From the NCBI RefSeq assembly GCF_017301635.1, contig NZ_CP071091.1, positions 4,414,001 through 4,478,000 of the forward strand: a stretch of 64,000 nt of DNA, read 5' to 3'. Positions within the stretch are counted from its first letter, which is position 1; every line of letters begins with the position of its first letter. Positions 44,239 through 53,036 of this stretch are shown here, piece after piece. The DNA is from Myxococcus landrumus. GTDB taxonomy: Bacteria; Myxococcota; Myxococcia; Myxococcales; Myxococcaceae. The notes beneath the pieces are model-generated. The model made no database searches. It had not been told where the DNA came from and saw only the letters and a list, made by a program, of their open reading frames with translations. Position numbers and translations under genes: made by a program.

Positions 44239-45240
44239 TCAGTGCCGGTCAGGCCAATAGCGATAGCCGTTGACCCGGTAGGGAACCTGGAGCTCCTCAC
44301 ACACTTCCCGGATGACGTCGGGGGTGAAGAAGTAGTTGCGGACGCGGAGGATGCAGTCTCCTTCCGCATCCACGGTCATCACGGTGCGGACCTTGGGCCC
44401 GTCGACGTGCTCGTACCAGAACACGAGCAGGTGCGTGTCGCGGTACGCATGGACCGCGCACCGGGGGCTCGTGGCCAGGTAGCCCTCCAGCAGCTCGGGA
44501 GGAACACCGCCGCGCTCGTCGAACGCAATCGGCGCGAGGGTCCCCGCGAAGGAGCCCGTGCGAGGGTCCGCCGGAGCCTCCGTCCCGTACTCCGTGACGA
44601 CTCCGACAATCTCCACCACCGCGTTGTCGAGCAACAGCGAGGTGAGCCGCCCCAGGTCCCGCGCGTTGAACGCCTCGCAGAAGGCGTCCAGCACGCCCGG
44701 AGCCACCGTCCGCGCGGAAGCGGACTCGGGGTCGGCGAGCCGCCCGCGCCCGCGATGCAGGGCCGCCTTCACCCCGCCCACCGTCGTGGAGAGCGCGTCG
44801 GCAATCTCCTCCAGGGACAGCCCGAAGACGTCCTTGAGCACCACCGCCGCGCGCTCCTGCGGAGACAACTGGACGAACAGCGTGCCGGCGGCTTCCCGAG
44901 GCTCCCGCGCATCCACCTGCGCCGGGGGCACCGAGGACGGCCCGAGCGCCAGCGCATCGTCGAAGCGCGAGCGCCGTGCCCGGTCAATCCACAGGTTGGA
45001 GGCGATGCGGAACAGCCACCCGCGAGGATTGGGGACCTCGTGGAACAAGGTCCCCAACGTCACGAACGCACGCGCCAGGGTGTCCTGCGCCAGGTCCTCC
45101 GCGGCCCAGGGGCTGCGCGTCAGGTACCGGCAGTACCGGTAGAGCTCCGGGCGCATCGGCTCGAAGACATCCAGGAACCGATGCCAGGAGGACTTCACGC
45201 CATCGCTGAGGGTCGACAGGTCCTTCGTGGGCGTGCTCAT
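44239..45240 (-). CDS. ECF sigma factor with NTF2/SnoaL-like C-terminal domain
   Basis: Protein of 333 residues. Region 2 is seen at YRYCRYLTRSPWAAEDLAQD with the -10 binding helix after it, and region 4 at SPQERAAVVLKDVFGLSLEE with a helix-turn-helix. About residues 185-330 form a SnoaL-like extension (LDAFCEAFNARDLGRLTSL), as in ECF41/ECF56 or SigJ-type factors, where the extension replaces an anti-sigma factor and binds the ligand or the core enzyme. It is the second gene of a pair, its ATG overlapping the DHFR-like stop. Confidence 0.88.
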   Translation of the reverse strand: MSTPTKDLSTLSDGVKSSWHRFLDVFEPMRPELYRYCRYLTRSPWAAEDLAQDTLARAFVTLGTLFHEVPNPRGWLFRIASNLWIDRARRSRFDDALALGPSSVPPAQVDAREPREAAGTLFVQLSPQERAAVVLKDVFGLSLEEIADALSTTVGGVKAALHRGRGRLADPESASARTVAPGVLDAFCEAFNARDLGRLTSLLLDNAVVEIVGVVTEYGTEAPADPRTGSFAGTLAPIAFDERGGVPPELLEGYLATSPRCAVHAYRDTHLLVFWYEHVDGPKVRTVMTVDAEGDCILRVRNYFFTPDVIREVCEELQVPYRVNGYRYWPDRH

Positions 45241-45836
45241 GGACGGACCGGCTCATAGCACAGCACGGTGAGCCCCTTTCCGAGCTGCGTGGTGCGCACG
45301 AGGTTCAGCTTGTGTGTCCCGGGAATGTCCCGGAACCACGGTGTCCCGCCGCCCAGCAGCACGGGGTGGACGATGAGCCGGTACTCATCCACCAGACCCA
45401 ACCGCGTCAGCGTGCCGACCAGCCCCGCGCCCGCCCACGCGACGAGCGGCTTTCCGTGCTCGCGCTTGAGCGCGGTGATGTTCTCCAGGACCTGGTCCTT
45501 GACGATGCGCGTGTTGCTCCAGCTCGCGTGCTCCAGCGTCCGCGAGAGGACGACCTTCGGCAGCGCGTTCATCTTGCGGGCGAAGGCGAGGTCGCGCTCC
45601 GTCCGGGGATTCTTCTCCGCGTCGGGCCAGTAGCGCACCATCAGCTCGTACGAGCGCCTTCCGTAGAGGGCGACGCCGACCGAGTCGAGCATCTCATCGC
45701 AGTACTGCTCGAACTGCGGGTCTCCATCGAGGAACCAGTCGAGCTCGTGGTTCGGACCTTCGATGTAGCCATCGAGGGACACGATGAGGGAGACGAACAA
45801 GCGACGGAGGGAGGGCTCTGGAGTTCTCGGGTCCAT
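45237..45836 (-). CDS. Dihydrofolate reductase-like (RibD C-terminal domain) protein
   Basis: Protein of 199 residues from ATG 45836. FVSLIVSLDGYIEGPNHEL is the classic start of the RibD_C/DHFR-like group, followed by VALYGRRSYELM and VDEYRLIVHPVLLGGGTPWF. Members reduce pteridine- or flavin-related substrates with NADPH; many are of unknown role. It is translated first and coupled by four bases to the ECF sigma factor, a common pairing for SnoaL-type sigma factors and small oxidoreductases. Confidence 0.88.
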   Translation of the reverse strand: MDPRTPEPSLRRLFVSLIVSLDGYIEGPNHELDWFLDGDPQFEQYCDEMLDSVGVALYGRRSYELMVRYWPDAEKNPRTERDLAFARKMNALPKVVLSRTLEHASWSNTRIVKDQVLENITALKREHGKPLVAWAGAGLVGTLTRLGLVDEYRLIVHPVLLGGGTPWFRDIPGTHKLNLVRTTQLGKGLTVLCYEPVRP

Positions 45837-45925
45837 ACCCTGGAGACGAACGGGGCTCGCGAAAGGATACGGGCCCCTTTTTCCGCGCGGCGACCGGGCG
45901 GGGCGCCCCTCCGGCGCAGGGCCGC

Positions 45926-46951
45926 TCAGCGCCCTTGGTAGAACCCGGCGAGCGCGGTGAACGACGCCTTGGGCTCCCACGGCATGTCCGGGTAGGTGAC
46001 GCCCCGCCGTTGGTCGAGGACCCGGACGAGTCCATAACTCGCCAGGTCCAGGTCATCCCGCGGCGCGCCGTCCGGGCGGTGCAGGTGGTCGTGCAGCGCG
46101 AAGGTGAAGACGAACGTGCTGTCGACCCCTTCCGTGTCGAACACGTCCAGGAGCTCGCACAGGTAGCGGGCCTGCCCTGCTTCGTCCCGGACGTATTCCC
46201 CCTTCAGCCGCAGCGGTGCTCCGGTCTCCTGGCTGTACTCGACGACCTCCAGGCCATGCGCGCCCCGGTCCCCCGCGCCCTGGTAGCTGGCGGCACCGAA
46301 CTCCGTCATGGCGACCGGCTTTCCCTGCGCGACGAGTGAACGCACGCCGTCCCTGAACTGGTTCGCGAACTCGGACGAGCGGTAGAGGTCCATCGACACG
46401 ATGTCGAAGGGAGTCCAGTCGACACGCTCGAGCGGAACGGCCGCGTAGGTGACCTTGCCACCGAAGCGCTCCCGCACCTGGGCGACCGCCGTGCGGAGGA
46501 AGGCATTGATGCGGGCGCTGACCTCTCCCAACACCGTGCGCAAACGGTCTGGCTGCTTCAGCAGTGCCAGCCGCTCATCGGGCGTGTTGCCCGGAAGGAA
46601 GCCGTGGTTCATCAGGCTCAGCTCGGCGCCCGTGACGAAGATGACCTCGGCGCCCTTGCGACGGAGCCGCGCGGCACGCACGGCGCAGTCGGAGAACAAC
46701 GCGAGCATCTCCTCCGGTGACAGGCCCAGGGGGTATGGCGAGAACCACACCTCCAACCCGAGGTCGGCCGCGAACGATGCGGCGAGCTCCAGTCGCTCCG
46801 GGTCTCCTCCCATGATGCGGACCGCGTTGCAGTGCAGGTCGTCCCGGATGATGCGCAGCTCCCGCTGGACGACCTCCGCGTCGAATGACTCGCGCGAGGA
46901 CCTGCCCTTGAAGAGGAAGCCGGTGCAGTAGCTGATGCCCTTGGCGCGCAT
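45926..46951 (-). CDS. TIM-barrel glycosidase-like protein
   Basis: Protein of 341 residues from ATG 46951. It reads as a beta/alpha barrel: RIMGGDPERLELAASFAADLGLEVWFSPYP (key part LGLEVWFSPYP), VIFVTGAELSLMNHGF with a Glu at the end of strand 4, FDIVSMDLYRSSEF and VAMTEFGAASYQGAGDRG with a Glu at strand 7. The two Glu fit a clan-A glycosidase acid/base and nucleophile. Relatives are sometimes mislabelled as abortive-infection proteins. It is divergent from a TetR gene with a palindrome between. Confidence 0.7.
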   Translation of the reverse strand: MRAKGISYCTGFLFKGRSSRESFDAEVVQRELRIIRDDLHCNAVRIMGGDPERLELAASFAADLGLEVWFSPYPLGLSPEEMLALFSDCAVRAARLRRKGAEVIFVTGAELSLMNHGFLPGNTPDERLALLKQPDRLRTVLGEVSARINAFLRTAVAQVRERFGGKVTYAAVPLERVDWTPFDIVSMDLYRSSEFANQFRDGVRSLVAQGKPVAMTEFGAASYQGAGDRGAHGLEVVEYSQETGAPLRLKGEYVRDEAGQARYLCELLDVFDTEGVDSTFVFTFALHDHLHRPDGAPRDDLDLASYGLVRVLDQRRGVTYPDMPWEPKASFTALAGFYQGR

Positions 46952-46977
46952 GTGGCGTGTCCTTTCTTCGACCCAAA

Positions 46978-46998
46978 TAGGGTACTTCAAGTACCCTA
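46978..46998. promoter_or_regulatory. TetR-type palindromic operator
   Basis: TAGGGTAC and GTACCCTA form perfect 8-base arms around TTCAA. It lies in the 92-base gap between the divergent TIM-barrel and TetR genes, 27 and 46 bases from the two starts, the usual place for a site through which a TetR repressor controls itself and its neighbour. Confidence 0.75.
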
Positions 46999-47043
46999 AT
47001 TCCCATCCAGGCGGATGTCACGTCCAGGGCCAGGAGAGGTACG

Positions 47044-47694
47044 ATGGGTACTCCTGTCGGGAAGAGGCCCATGGCGAAGCGTCCGAGTCCCAAGAAGAAA
47101 CCCGGTGCAGTGGCCCAGACGCGCAGACGGGGCGCGGAGCTGGAGGAGGCCCTGCTGAAGGCCGCCGCGGACGAGCTCATCGAGTCCGGCTATGCCGGGC
47201 TGACGATGGACAAGGTGGCTGCCCGTGCCGGGACGAACAAGAACGCTCTCTATCGTCGGTGGCCTCACCGGCTGGGGCTTGGCATCGCCGCCTATCGGCA
47301 GTTGACGCGGACCGTGCCGCCTCCAGATACGGGCACGCTGCGCGGCGACGTCCTGGAGACGCTGCGCCGGGCGAACCGGCACTGGAGCTCTCCCCTCGGC
47401 GCCATCCTGCGCGAGCTCCTGGCCGCGGCGGGTGGCGCGGCGGAGATGCTGGCGCAGTTGCCCGAACAGGCCAACGACTCGGGAGCCGCCCTCTGGCTGG
47501 CCATCCTGGGCCGAGCGGTCGCTCGAGGAGAAGCCGCCCCCGAGTCCCTCCATCCCCGCGTCGCCACGGTGGCCATCGTCTTGTTGCGCAATGAGTTCGT
47601 CACGCGCGGAGTCCCCTCCGCGCCCGACGATGTCCTGGTCGAAATCGTCGACGAGGTGTACCTGCCGCTCGTGCGGCGGCGCGGTGCGAAGTGA
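47044..47694 (+). CDS. TetR-family transcriptional regulator
   Basis: Protein of 216 residues from ATG 47044 with an AGGAGAGG site. After a basic tail (KRPSPKKKPG) residues 30-76 form the TetR helix-turn-helix (LTMDKVAARAGTNKNALYRR). The C-terminal part is the TetR_C_16-like helical ligand domain. Together with the palindrome upstream it most likely represses itself and the divergent TIM-barrel gene; the inducer might be a sugar derivative, given the neighbour. Confidence 0.92.
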   Translation: MGTPVGKRPMAKRPSPKKKPGAVAQTRRRGAELEEALLKAAADELIESGYAGLTMDKVAARAGTNKNALYRRWPHRLGLGIAAYRQLTRTVPPPDTGTLRGDVLETLRRANRHWSSPLGAILRELLAAAGGAAEMLAQLPEQANDSGAALWLAILGRAVARGEAAPESLHPRVATVAIVLLRNEFVTRGVPSAPDDVLVEIVDEVYLPLVRRRGAK

Positions 47695-47725
47695 AGGGGC
47701 GGCTCGCGGGCTGGTTCGACCGGCC

Positions 47726-48769
47726 TCACCACAACCGGAGCGTCACCAGGCCGAAGGTCCCGGGCCGCGCCGGGTCCGAGAACGGCCCGAGCTCCGGGTC
47801 GCCTCCTCGCCCCACGAAGAACGCATAGTCAGACGAGCCAGACCCACCGGGGTTCTGGCCGTCTCCCCCATAGGAGAACATCAACGTGGCGATGGGATGA
47901 ATCCACGAGGAACCGCCACCGCCACCACCTCCGGTATAGGTCCACTTGTGCGCGCCGCTTCCTCCACCGAAGAGGCCCGCACCACCACCGCCCCCCGAAC
48001 CGTTGCCAATGCCTTCACCGCCGACCTGAAGGCACGCGGCGGAAACATGGCTGCCTCCGGAGCACTGCCGCGCCGCGCCGCCCTGATTCCTCCCACCCGC
48101 GAACCCGTCGGCCGTGCACTCGCGATAGCCATTAGGGTTCTGGTCATTGCTCACGCCAGGCACACCTCCCGCCGTCTGCGTCGCTCCACCACCGCCGCCT
48201 GAGTTCGTCTGGAGGTGGTTGTTGGAGCGGCCTTCCTGGCCATCCCCTCCCGCCGGGCCTCCACCACCGCCAGCCCCAGGCTGCTCCCCCAGCACCGACG
48301 AACAGCCGCTGCAACCGTCAACCCCTCCGCCTCCACCTCCCGCCGCGATGAGCATGACCTCGCCATTGCGCAGGACATAGGAAGCCCCGCCGCCACCACC
48401 GTAGGCGGCGCCTCCCGCCGCGACGCGAATCTCCAGGGCGTCGCCCGCGCTGACGGGGAACCACGCCTGGACCCACGCGCCCCCGCCTCCCGCCCCAGGA
48501 GCACCTCCGCCCCCTCCCGCGCCCCACAACTGGAACTCCGCCCGCGTCTTCCCCTGGGGAACGACATAGCGAGCCACCTGCCCCCCCGTGCTCCAGGCAA
48601 CGGTGGGCGGCACGGGAGGAAGCGGTGGGAGCGGCGGGACAGGGGGAGTCCGAGGGGGCGGCGTTTCGCCCCTCACCGTGTCCCCTGGGGACGCTGGATA
48701 CTCGGGACCACAGGCCGCGCCGAGCATCAACACGCTGGCGAGCATGAGCAGACATCGCGCTCTGGACAT
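47726..48769 (-). CDS. Glycine-rich surface lipoprotein
   Basis: Protein of 347 residues with AGGAGTCTCC before the ATG at 48769. Signal MLASVLMLGAAC gives the lipid Cys at about residue 20, followed by a Pro-rich spacer. Then comes a domain with many Gly runs (WGAGGGGGAPGAGGGG, IAAGGGGGGVDGCSGC), ending in FGLVTLRLW. It resembles the glycine-rich domains near animal ALK/LTK-type receptors and bacterial PGRS-like proteins, in which Gly-helices pack together. Role unknown; surface display is likely. Confidence 0.75.
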   Translation of the reverse strand: MSRARCLLMLASVLMLGAACGPEYPASPGDTVRGETPPPRTPPVPPLPPLPPVPPTVAWSTGGQVARYVVPQGKTRAEFQLWGAGGGGGAPGAGGGGAWVQAWFPVSAGDALEIRVAAGGAAYGGGGGASYVLRNGEVMLIAAGGGGGGVDGCSGCSSVLGEQPGAGGGGGPAGGDGQEGRSNNHLQTNSGGGGGATQTAGGVPGVSNDQNPNGYRECTADGFAGGRNQGGAARQCSGGSHVSAACLQVGGEGIGNGSGGGGGAGLFGGGSGAHKWTYTGGGGGGGSSWIHPIATLMFSYGGDGQNPGGSGSSDYAFFVGRGGDPELGPFSDPARPGTFGLVTLRLW

Positions 48770-48870
48770 GGAGACTCCTGGACCATCCAGTGGGCTGCCA
48801 CTCTCCGGCCAGAACCAGCCCCCTGCGCTTCACCTCCTGCAATTCATTTCACGAACCTTCCAGGGCCCAG

Positions 48871-48909
48871 GGTGACGACTGTCCGAGCGTCACCAGTGGG
48901 AGGCCCCAC
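48871..48909 (-). terminator. Double hairpin after the LuxR gene
   Basis: GGTGACG pairs with CGTCACC (7 bases, 10-base loop), followed by GTGGG-AGGC-CCCAC. It begins 12 bases past the LuxR stop on the minus strand. Confidence 0.45.
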
Positions 48910-48920
48910 CCTGTCTGGAC

Positions 48921-49727
48921 TCAGACCGTTCCCGCCGGACCCGCGAGGTCTTCGTCCTGCATCAACAGTCGGGGCGGTCGAGGCAGGGACGCGGCGCGTG
49001 CGAGCAATTCCGCGCGGCTGCGCACCTTCAGGCGCTTGTGCAGCGCCTTGCTGTAGTCGTGCACCGTCCGAGGGCTGATGCCCAGCCGGTCCGCCACCTC
49101 CTTCTCACCACAGCCCGCCTGGAACAGGGACAGCGTCTGCTGGAGTCGGCGCGGAAGCTGGACTTCGCTCGCCTCCTTCCAGAGCACACCCAGCTCTCCG
49201 TGGAGGTGCCCGACGAGCTGTCGCTCCCGCTCGTCGAAGGGCCGCTCGGACTGGGCCCGGAACAGGAACACGAAGTGCATCGCCCGGTACTCGGGCACGT
49301 GGAGCACGGACAGGAGATAGTGATTGAGCCGGGCGGGCCGATAGTGCTCGTTGAAGATGATGGACTTGTACCAGCGCTGGTCGCTCGCGAGCTCCCGCCG
49401 GTGGAGCGTGAACGAGCGCACCCCCAGCGCCGCGATTCGCTCATCCGAGGGGTCCAACTCCGCCTCCGGACGCTCACACACCTGCATCCAGGCGCGGCGG
49501 TCAGAGCCAGTGCCCCACCCCATGTCGACGGCGCCCAGGTGACGCGGTGGCGCCAGCAGTCCCCCCTCGGGCGTCTCCGCCGAGAGCCCGACCTGTGCTC
49601 CCACGAGCGTGCTCAGCCCGGTGAGCAGATGGCGCCGCCACGCCAGCGTGTCGTGGCCCACCTGTTTCAACTCATCGAGCAACCGGAAGGCTCCGCGAGC
49701 GTCCCGCCACGTGACGAAGTCGGACAT
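48921..49727 (-). CDS. LuxR-family transcriptional regulator
   Basis: Protein of 268 residues from ATG 49727. The last 65 residues are the GerE/LuxR helix-turn-helix (LSLFQAGCGEKEVADRLGIS, then TVHDYSKALHKRL). The N-terminal 190 residues look like a GAF-type sensor (DQRWYKSIIFNEHYRPARLN) rather than an autoinducer domain. It is divergent from a lipoprotein gene 88 bases away. Confidence 0.85.
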   Translation of the reverse strand: MSDFVTWRDARGAFRLLDELKQVGHDTLAWRRHLLTGLSTLVGAQVGLSAETPEGGLLAPPRHLGAVDMGWGTGSDRRAWMQVCERPEAELDPSDERIAALGVRSFTLHRRELASDQRWYKSIIFNEHYRPARLNHYLLSVLHVPEYRAMHFVFLFRAQSERPFDERERQLVGHLHGELGVLWKEASEVQLPRRLQQTLSLFQAGCGEKEVADRLGISPRTVHDYSKALHKRLKVRSRAELLARAASLPRPPRLLMQDEDLAGPAGTV

Positions 49728-49815
49728 GCCTCGAGACTCTATCCCCTGTTCAGGGGAATGGTCATCCCGAGGCCAATCCCTATCCTGGCCACCTCTTGTC
49801 ACGGAGGTGCACACG

Positions 49816-50508
49816 ATGAAACGGATTCTCGAAACAGGGGTCTATGTGGCGGTCCTGATGGGACTCGGGGGATGTGGTTCGGAGGAGCCTGACGTGAAGG
49901 TCTTCTCCCCCCAGGAGACCGTCCAGGGACGGAGCATCACCGATTGGACCGAGTCCTGGTTCCGCTGGAACTTCGAAGTCCCGGCCCACCAGAACCCCGC
50001 CCTCATCCTGGAGGCGGACTGCGGTGTCGGCCAGGACGAGCCCGTCTACTTCGTCCCCGTGTACGACGGGGACACCACGTACCGGAGGACGTGCCGCGTC
50101 CCCGCCACCAAGCCCGTGCTCGTCCCGCTGTGGGTCATCATCAACGACCACCCCTGCCCTGACCCCGACTTCCAGCCCGCGCCGGGACAGACGCTGGAGG
50201 ACTTCCTCACCCAAGGGGCCCTCGACTTCAACGCCCAGTTCCGAGACCTCCGGGTGACCGTGGACGGACAGGTCATCGACCCGACCACCCACCGGCACAC
50301 CACGCGGATGTTCCACTTCACCGCCGACCCCAGCCTGGTCGGAAAGCTCCCCGACCCCTGCCTCCAAGGCGCCTCACAACCGGGCGTCAGCGATGGCTGG
50401 TGGCTCATGCTCTCACTGCCCCCAGGGGACCACGTCGTCCACGTCACCGGCGTGTCACCCACCAACGACCCCATCGATTACACGTACCACCTCGCCGTCA
50501 GCCGGTGA
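49816..50508 (+). CDS. Lipoprotein of unknown function
   Basis: Protein of 230 residues with a strong site (ACGGAGG) before ATG 49816. Signal MKRILETGVYVAVLMGLGGC places the lipid Cys at residue 20. The mature part contains TDWTESWFRWNFEVPAHQNP, four cysteines (AD-C, TCRVP, HPCPD, DPCLQ) and ends in a beta-rich stretch (GDHVVHVTGVS). It resembles myxobacterial lipoproteins of unassigned family. Probably controlled by the divergent LuxR regulator. Confidence 0.7.
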   Translation: MKRILETGVYVAVLMGLGGCGSEEPDVKVFSPQETVQGRSITDWTESWFRWNFEVPAHQNPALILEADCGVGQDEPVYFVPVYDGDTTYRRTCRVPATKPVLVPLWVIINDHPCPDPDFQPAPGQTLEDFLTQGALDFNAQFRDLRVTVDGQVIDPTTHRHTTRMFHFTADPSLVGKLPDPCLQGASQPGVSDGWWLMLSLPPGDHVVHVTGVSPTNDPIDYTYHLAVSR

Positions 50509-50729
50509 CCTTTTGCCGAAGGGCGCCGTCCCGCAGCGCGCGCCGGGATGCAACACCTGTGAGGCAAAATCCGCGCACCGAAGATTTCGAAACATCGCGG
50601 TACTTGCCCCATGAATGGCAACCATTGCCGCCTCCCCAAGTACGTGACACCCTTCACTCCGAGCCAACAACTGACTCATCCCCCTGGCGCACCTCGTGCC
50701 ATCGCGGAGTTCCATTCCAGGAGAGCCCC

Positions 50730-51473
50730 TTGAACATTGTTCGATACAGTGTCGCCGTGGTTTCATTGTGTGTCATGGCCTGCGGAAACGTCGACGAGAC
50801 GCCCGCGCCCGAGAGCAGCGCGGAGGTGCTCGAGGAGCAGGCGTCGGAGCTTCGGACGTGCAGCACGTCGCTCGATTGCAGGAGTGGCTGTGGCTGCTCG
50901 AACGGCGTCTGCACGACGGCCTTCGGCCCCCCGCCGCCGGCGGGCTACTGCGACGTCCCTCCGGTGCGCGCCTGCAACACGGGGGCGGACTGCACGAACG
51001 GCTGCCTCTGCTCCAACAACGTGTGCGTCAACGACGGCGGATTCAGCCCGCCCGCGAACTGCCTGCTCGCGCGGGCGGACTCGTATGAGAGCGACAACTC
51101 CCACACTTCGGCTTCGTCGTACGTGGGCACGCCGCAGCTCAACCACAACTTCCACCGCGCCGGGGACCAGGACTGGGTGCTGGGAGCCACGAACATCAAC
51201 ATGCTGATGACCGTGGAGATCTACAACCTGCGCAACATCGGCGGGCTGCGCGTGGAGCTCTATGCGTACGACTTCGACACCCGGACGCTGGGCGCGCTCC
51301 TGGCCAGCACCAGCACGACGGTCTGCTCGGACATCGCGCAGCACTGCATGAAGTTCAAGGTCTCCGCCAATGTGGCCCCGGGCGTCTACGCGGTGAAGGT
51401 CGTCGATACGCGCAACGTCCCGGCGGGCTCCGACTGGCGCCCGACCCCCACGTATGACCTGAAGTGGTACTGA
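50730..51473 (+). CDS. Cys-rich lipoprotein with TTG start
   Basis: Protein of 247 residues. The only start that gives a signal peptide is TTG 50730, seven bases after AGGAGA; it makes NIVRYSVAVVSLCVMAC with lipid Cys18. Two Cys-rich blocks follow (TCSTSLDCRSGCGCSNGVC and ACNTGADCTNGCLCSNNVC), then a beta-sandwich like a pre-peptidase C-terminal domain (HNFHRAGDQDWVLG, VAPGVYAVKVVDTRN). It is likely surface-exposed. The 221 bases upstream hold no gene. Confidence 0.72.
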   Translation: MNIVRYSVAVVSLCVMACGNVDETPAPESSAEVLEEQASELRTCSTSLDCRSGCGCSNGVCTTAFGPPPPAGYCDVPPVRACNTGADCTNGCLCSNNVCVNDGGFSPPANCLLARADSYESDNSHTSASSYVGTPQLNHNFHRAGDQDWVLGATNINMLMTVEIYNLRNIGGLRVELYAYDFDTRTLGALLASTSTTVCSDIAQHCMKFKVSANVAPGVYAVKVVDTRNVPAGSDWRPTPTYDLKWY

Positions 51474-51495
51474 GCCGCGCGTCTCACGCGGCTCA
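51471..51495 (+). terminator. Hairpin at the end of the Cys-rich lipoprotein gene
   Basis: TGAGCCGCG, 7-base loop, CGCGGCTCA; the stem includes the stop codon. Confidence 0.5.
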
Positions 51496-51512
51496 GGGCA
51501 CGGCCTTGAGCG

Positions 51513-51905
51513 TCACGGCTCTGGATAGTGGTACACGCGGCCACGTCCCACTATCCAGAAGTCTCCCTCGCCGGTCATGGAGATGTCGTACAGGGGGGCG
51601 TCCGGATTGGGCAACCGCGGCGCGGTGGCCCAGGTCTTGTTCTTCGTCAGGCGGTGCAGCTTCCCCTGGTTGCTCTTGTCGACGATGTAGAAATCCCCGC
51701 CGGGTGCTTTCACGACGCTGCTGAAGTCAACCGTCACACCAGGAGGTGGCGGCACTTGCGACCACGGCGCCCCTGACTCCGATATCCAGACACCGCCCGA
51801 GTCTCCCACGGCGCAGGCGGTGTCATGGGGGTCTCCGCCCACATCATCGTATCCATGGTTGCGATTCGCCCCTGTGTCCCGGAACCCGACGCACCCGATA
51901 CGCAC
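51513..51905 (-). CDS. Hypothetical protein, possible remnant of a beta-propeller protein
   Basis: Up to 130 residues from GTG 51905; no binding site or ATG precedes and the frame closes at about 51975. GDSGGVWISESGAPWSQVP and DFYIVDKSNQGKLHRLTKNK read like blades of a sialidase/propeller protein, ending GDFWIVGRGRVYHYPEP. The lack of a signal and of further blades suggests a truncated copy of a longer exported protein. Low certainty that it is expressed. Confidence 0.4.
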   Translation of the reverse strand: MRIGCVGFRDTGANRNHGYDDVGGDPHDTACAVGDSGGVWISESGAPWSQVPPPPGVTVDFSSVVKAPGGDFYIVDKSNQGKLHRLTKNKTWATAPRLPNPDAPLYDISMTGEGDFWIVGRGRVYHYPEP

Positions 51906-51995
51906 TGCTCCACTTTCGGTTTCAGTCAGCCCCTCCGACGCACTGCATGGAGGGGTTGAATGGCGGTGGAAGATTTAGCGGCGGAGTCCCGCGCC

Positions 51996-52892
51996 CTACT
52001 TCCGGGGCCCGAGCTTCTTCGCCTCGGCGAGCAACCACTCGCGGATGGGTCCTAGCCGCTCGGCGTGGCGCGGGGTGTCCAGGTGGACGAGTCGATACGC
52101 GAAGCCCTCCAGCTCCGGCCCGAAGGGCTTCACGAGCGCCCCACTGACCAGCTCCTCCGCCACGAGCACGAGGCTCACCATCGCGATGCCCTGCCCCGCG
52201 ATGGCCGCCTGGATGGCGTGTGACTCGTCGGAGAAGCGCAGCTCGCCACCCGGGGCCTGATAGCGCCGGCCCGCGCTCGCGAACCACCGGCTCCACGTCG
52301 GAGTCGCTTCGTCGACCCGGCGCCACTCGAAGTGGATGAGCGGATGGCGACCCAGGTCTCCCACTCCCCGCACGCCCAGGCGCGGACTGCACACCGGTGC
52401 GAAGCGGTCTTGGAACAGCAACTCCGAGCGCAGGCCCTCAGGCACTCCTCGGCCATAGCGGATGGCCAGGTCCACGCTTCCCGCCCTCAGGTCCACGGCC
52501 TCATCGGACGCATGAAGGCGCAGGTCCAGCCCCGGACACGCGGCCCGGAACGCGGGCACGCGCGGCACCAACCACTTCGACGTGAAGGCGACCGTGGACG
52601 AGAGCGTGAGCACCTCCTGCGGCGCAGGTGTCCTCAGCGCCTCGATGCCTCGGGACAAGGTGTCGAAGCCCTCTCGCATCGACGGGAAGAGCTCCCTCCC
52701 CTCCTGCGTCAGGACCACGCGACGCACGTGACGCTCGAAGAGCCGCAGCCCCAGCCACGCCTCCAACTGACGAACCTGATGGCTGATGGCCGTGGGCGTC
52801 ACCGCGAGCTCATCCGCGGCCTTCTTGAAGCTCAGGTGCCTCGCGGCCGCCTCGAAGGCCCGGAGCGCCGACAGCGGTGGAAGGTCCCTCAT
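51996..52892 (-). CDS. LysR-family transcriptional regulator (GcvA-like)
   Basis: Protein of 298 residues. Helix-turn-helix at residues 5-65 (LSALRAFEAAARHLSFKKAA, PTAISHQVRQLEAWLGLRLF), the form seen in GcvA/TrpI-type regulators. The effector domain follows (VDLRAGSVDLAIRYGRGVPE, IAGQGIAMVSLVLV). It is divergent from the azoreductase gene and likely controls it. A CTGA-N14-TCAG arrangement lies at the intergenic promoter. Confidence 0.92.
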   Translation of the reverse strand: MRDLPPLSALRAFEAAARHLSFKKAADELAVTPTAISHQVRQLEAWLGLRLFERHVRRVVLTQEGRELFPSMREGFDTLSRGIEALRTPAPQEVLTLSSTVAFTSKWLVPRVPAFRAACPGLDLRLHASDEAVDLRAGSVDLAIRYGRGVPEGLRSELLFQDRFAPVCSPRLGVRGVGDLGRHPLIHFEWRRVDEATPTWSRWFASAGRRYQAPGGELRFSDESHAIQAAIAGQGIAMVSLVLVAEELVSGALVKPFGPELEGFAYRLVHLDTPRHAERLGPIREWLLAEAKKLGPRK

Positions 52893-53036
52893 GAGGCCCT
52901 CATGGATGAATCAGGCTCAGCCATCACCTGAGGAATACGATTTTGTCAGCCAGGGGGCCAGTCACTATTTCACTCCCTGCCCGGTCCGCTCCATGGATGA
53001 GCGTGGCTCAACCGGACTCACTGTTGGAGACCTCTC

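Noticed and set aside
45926-46951. Abortive-infection (phage defence) gene
   Set aside because: Database labels of this kind exist for relatives, but the sequence reads as a glycosidase-like barrel and no defence genes are near.
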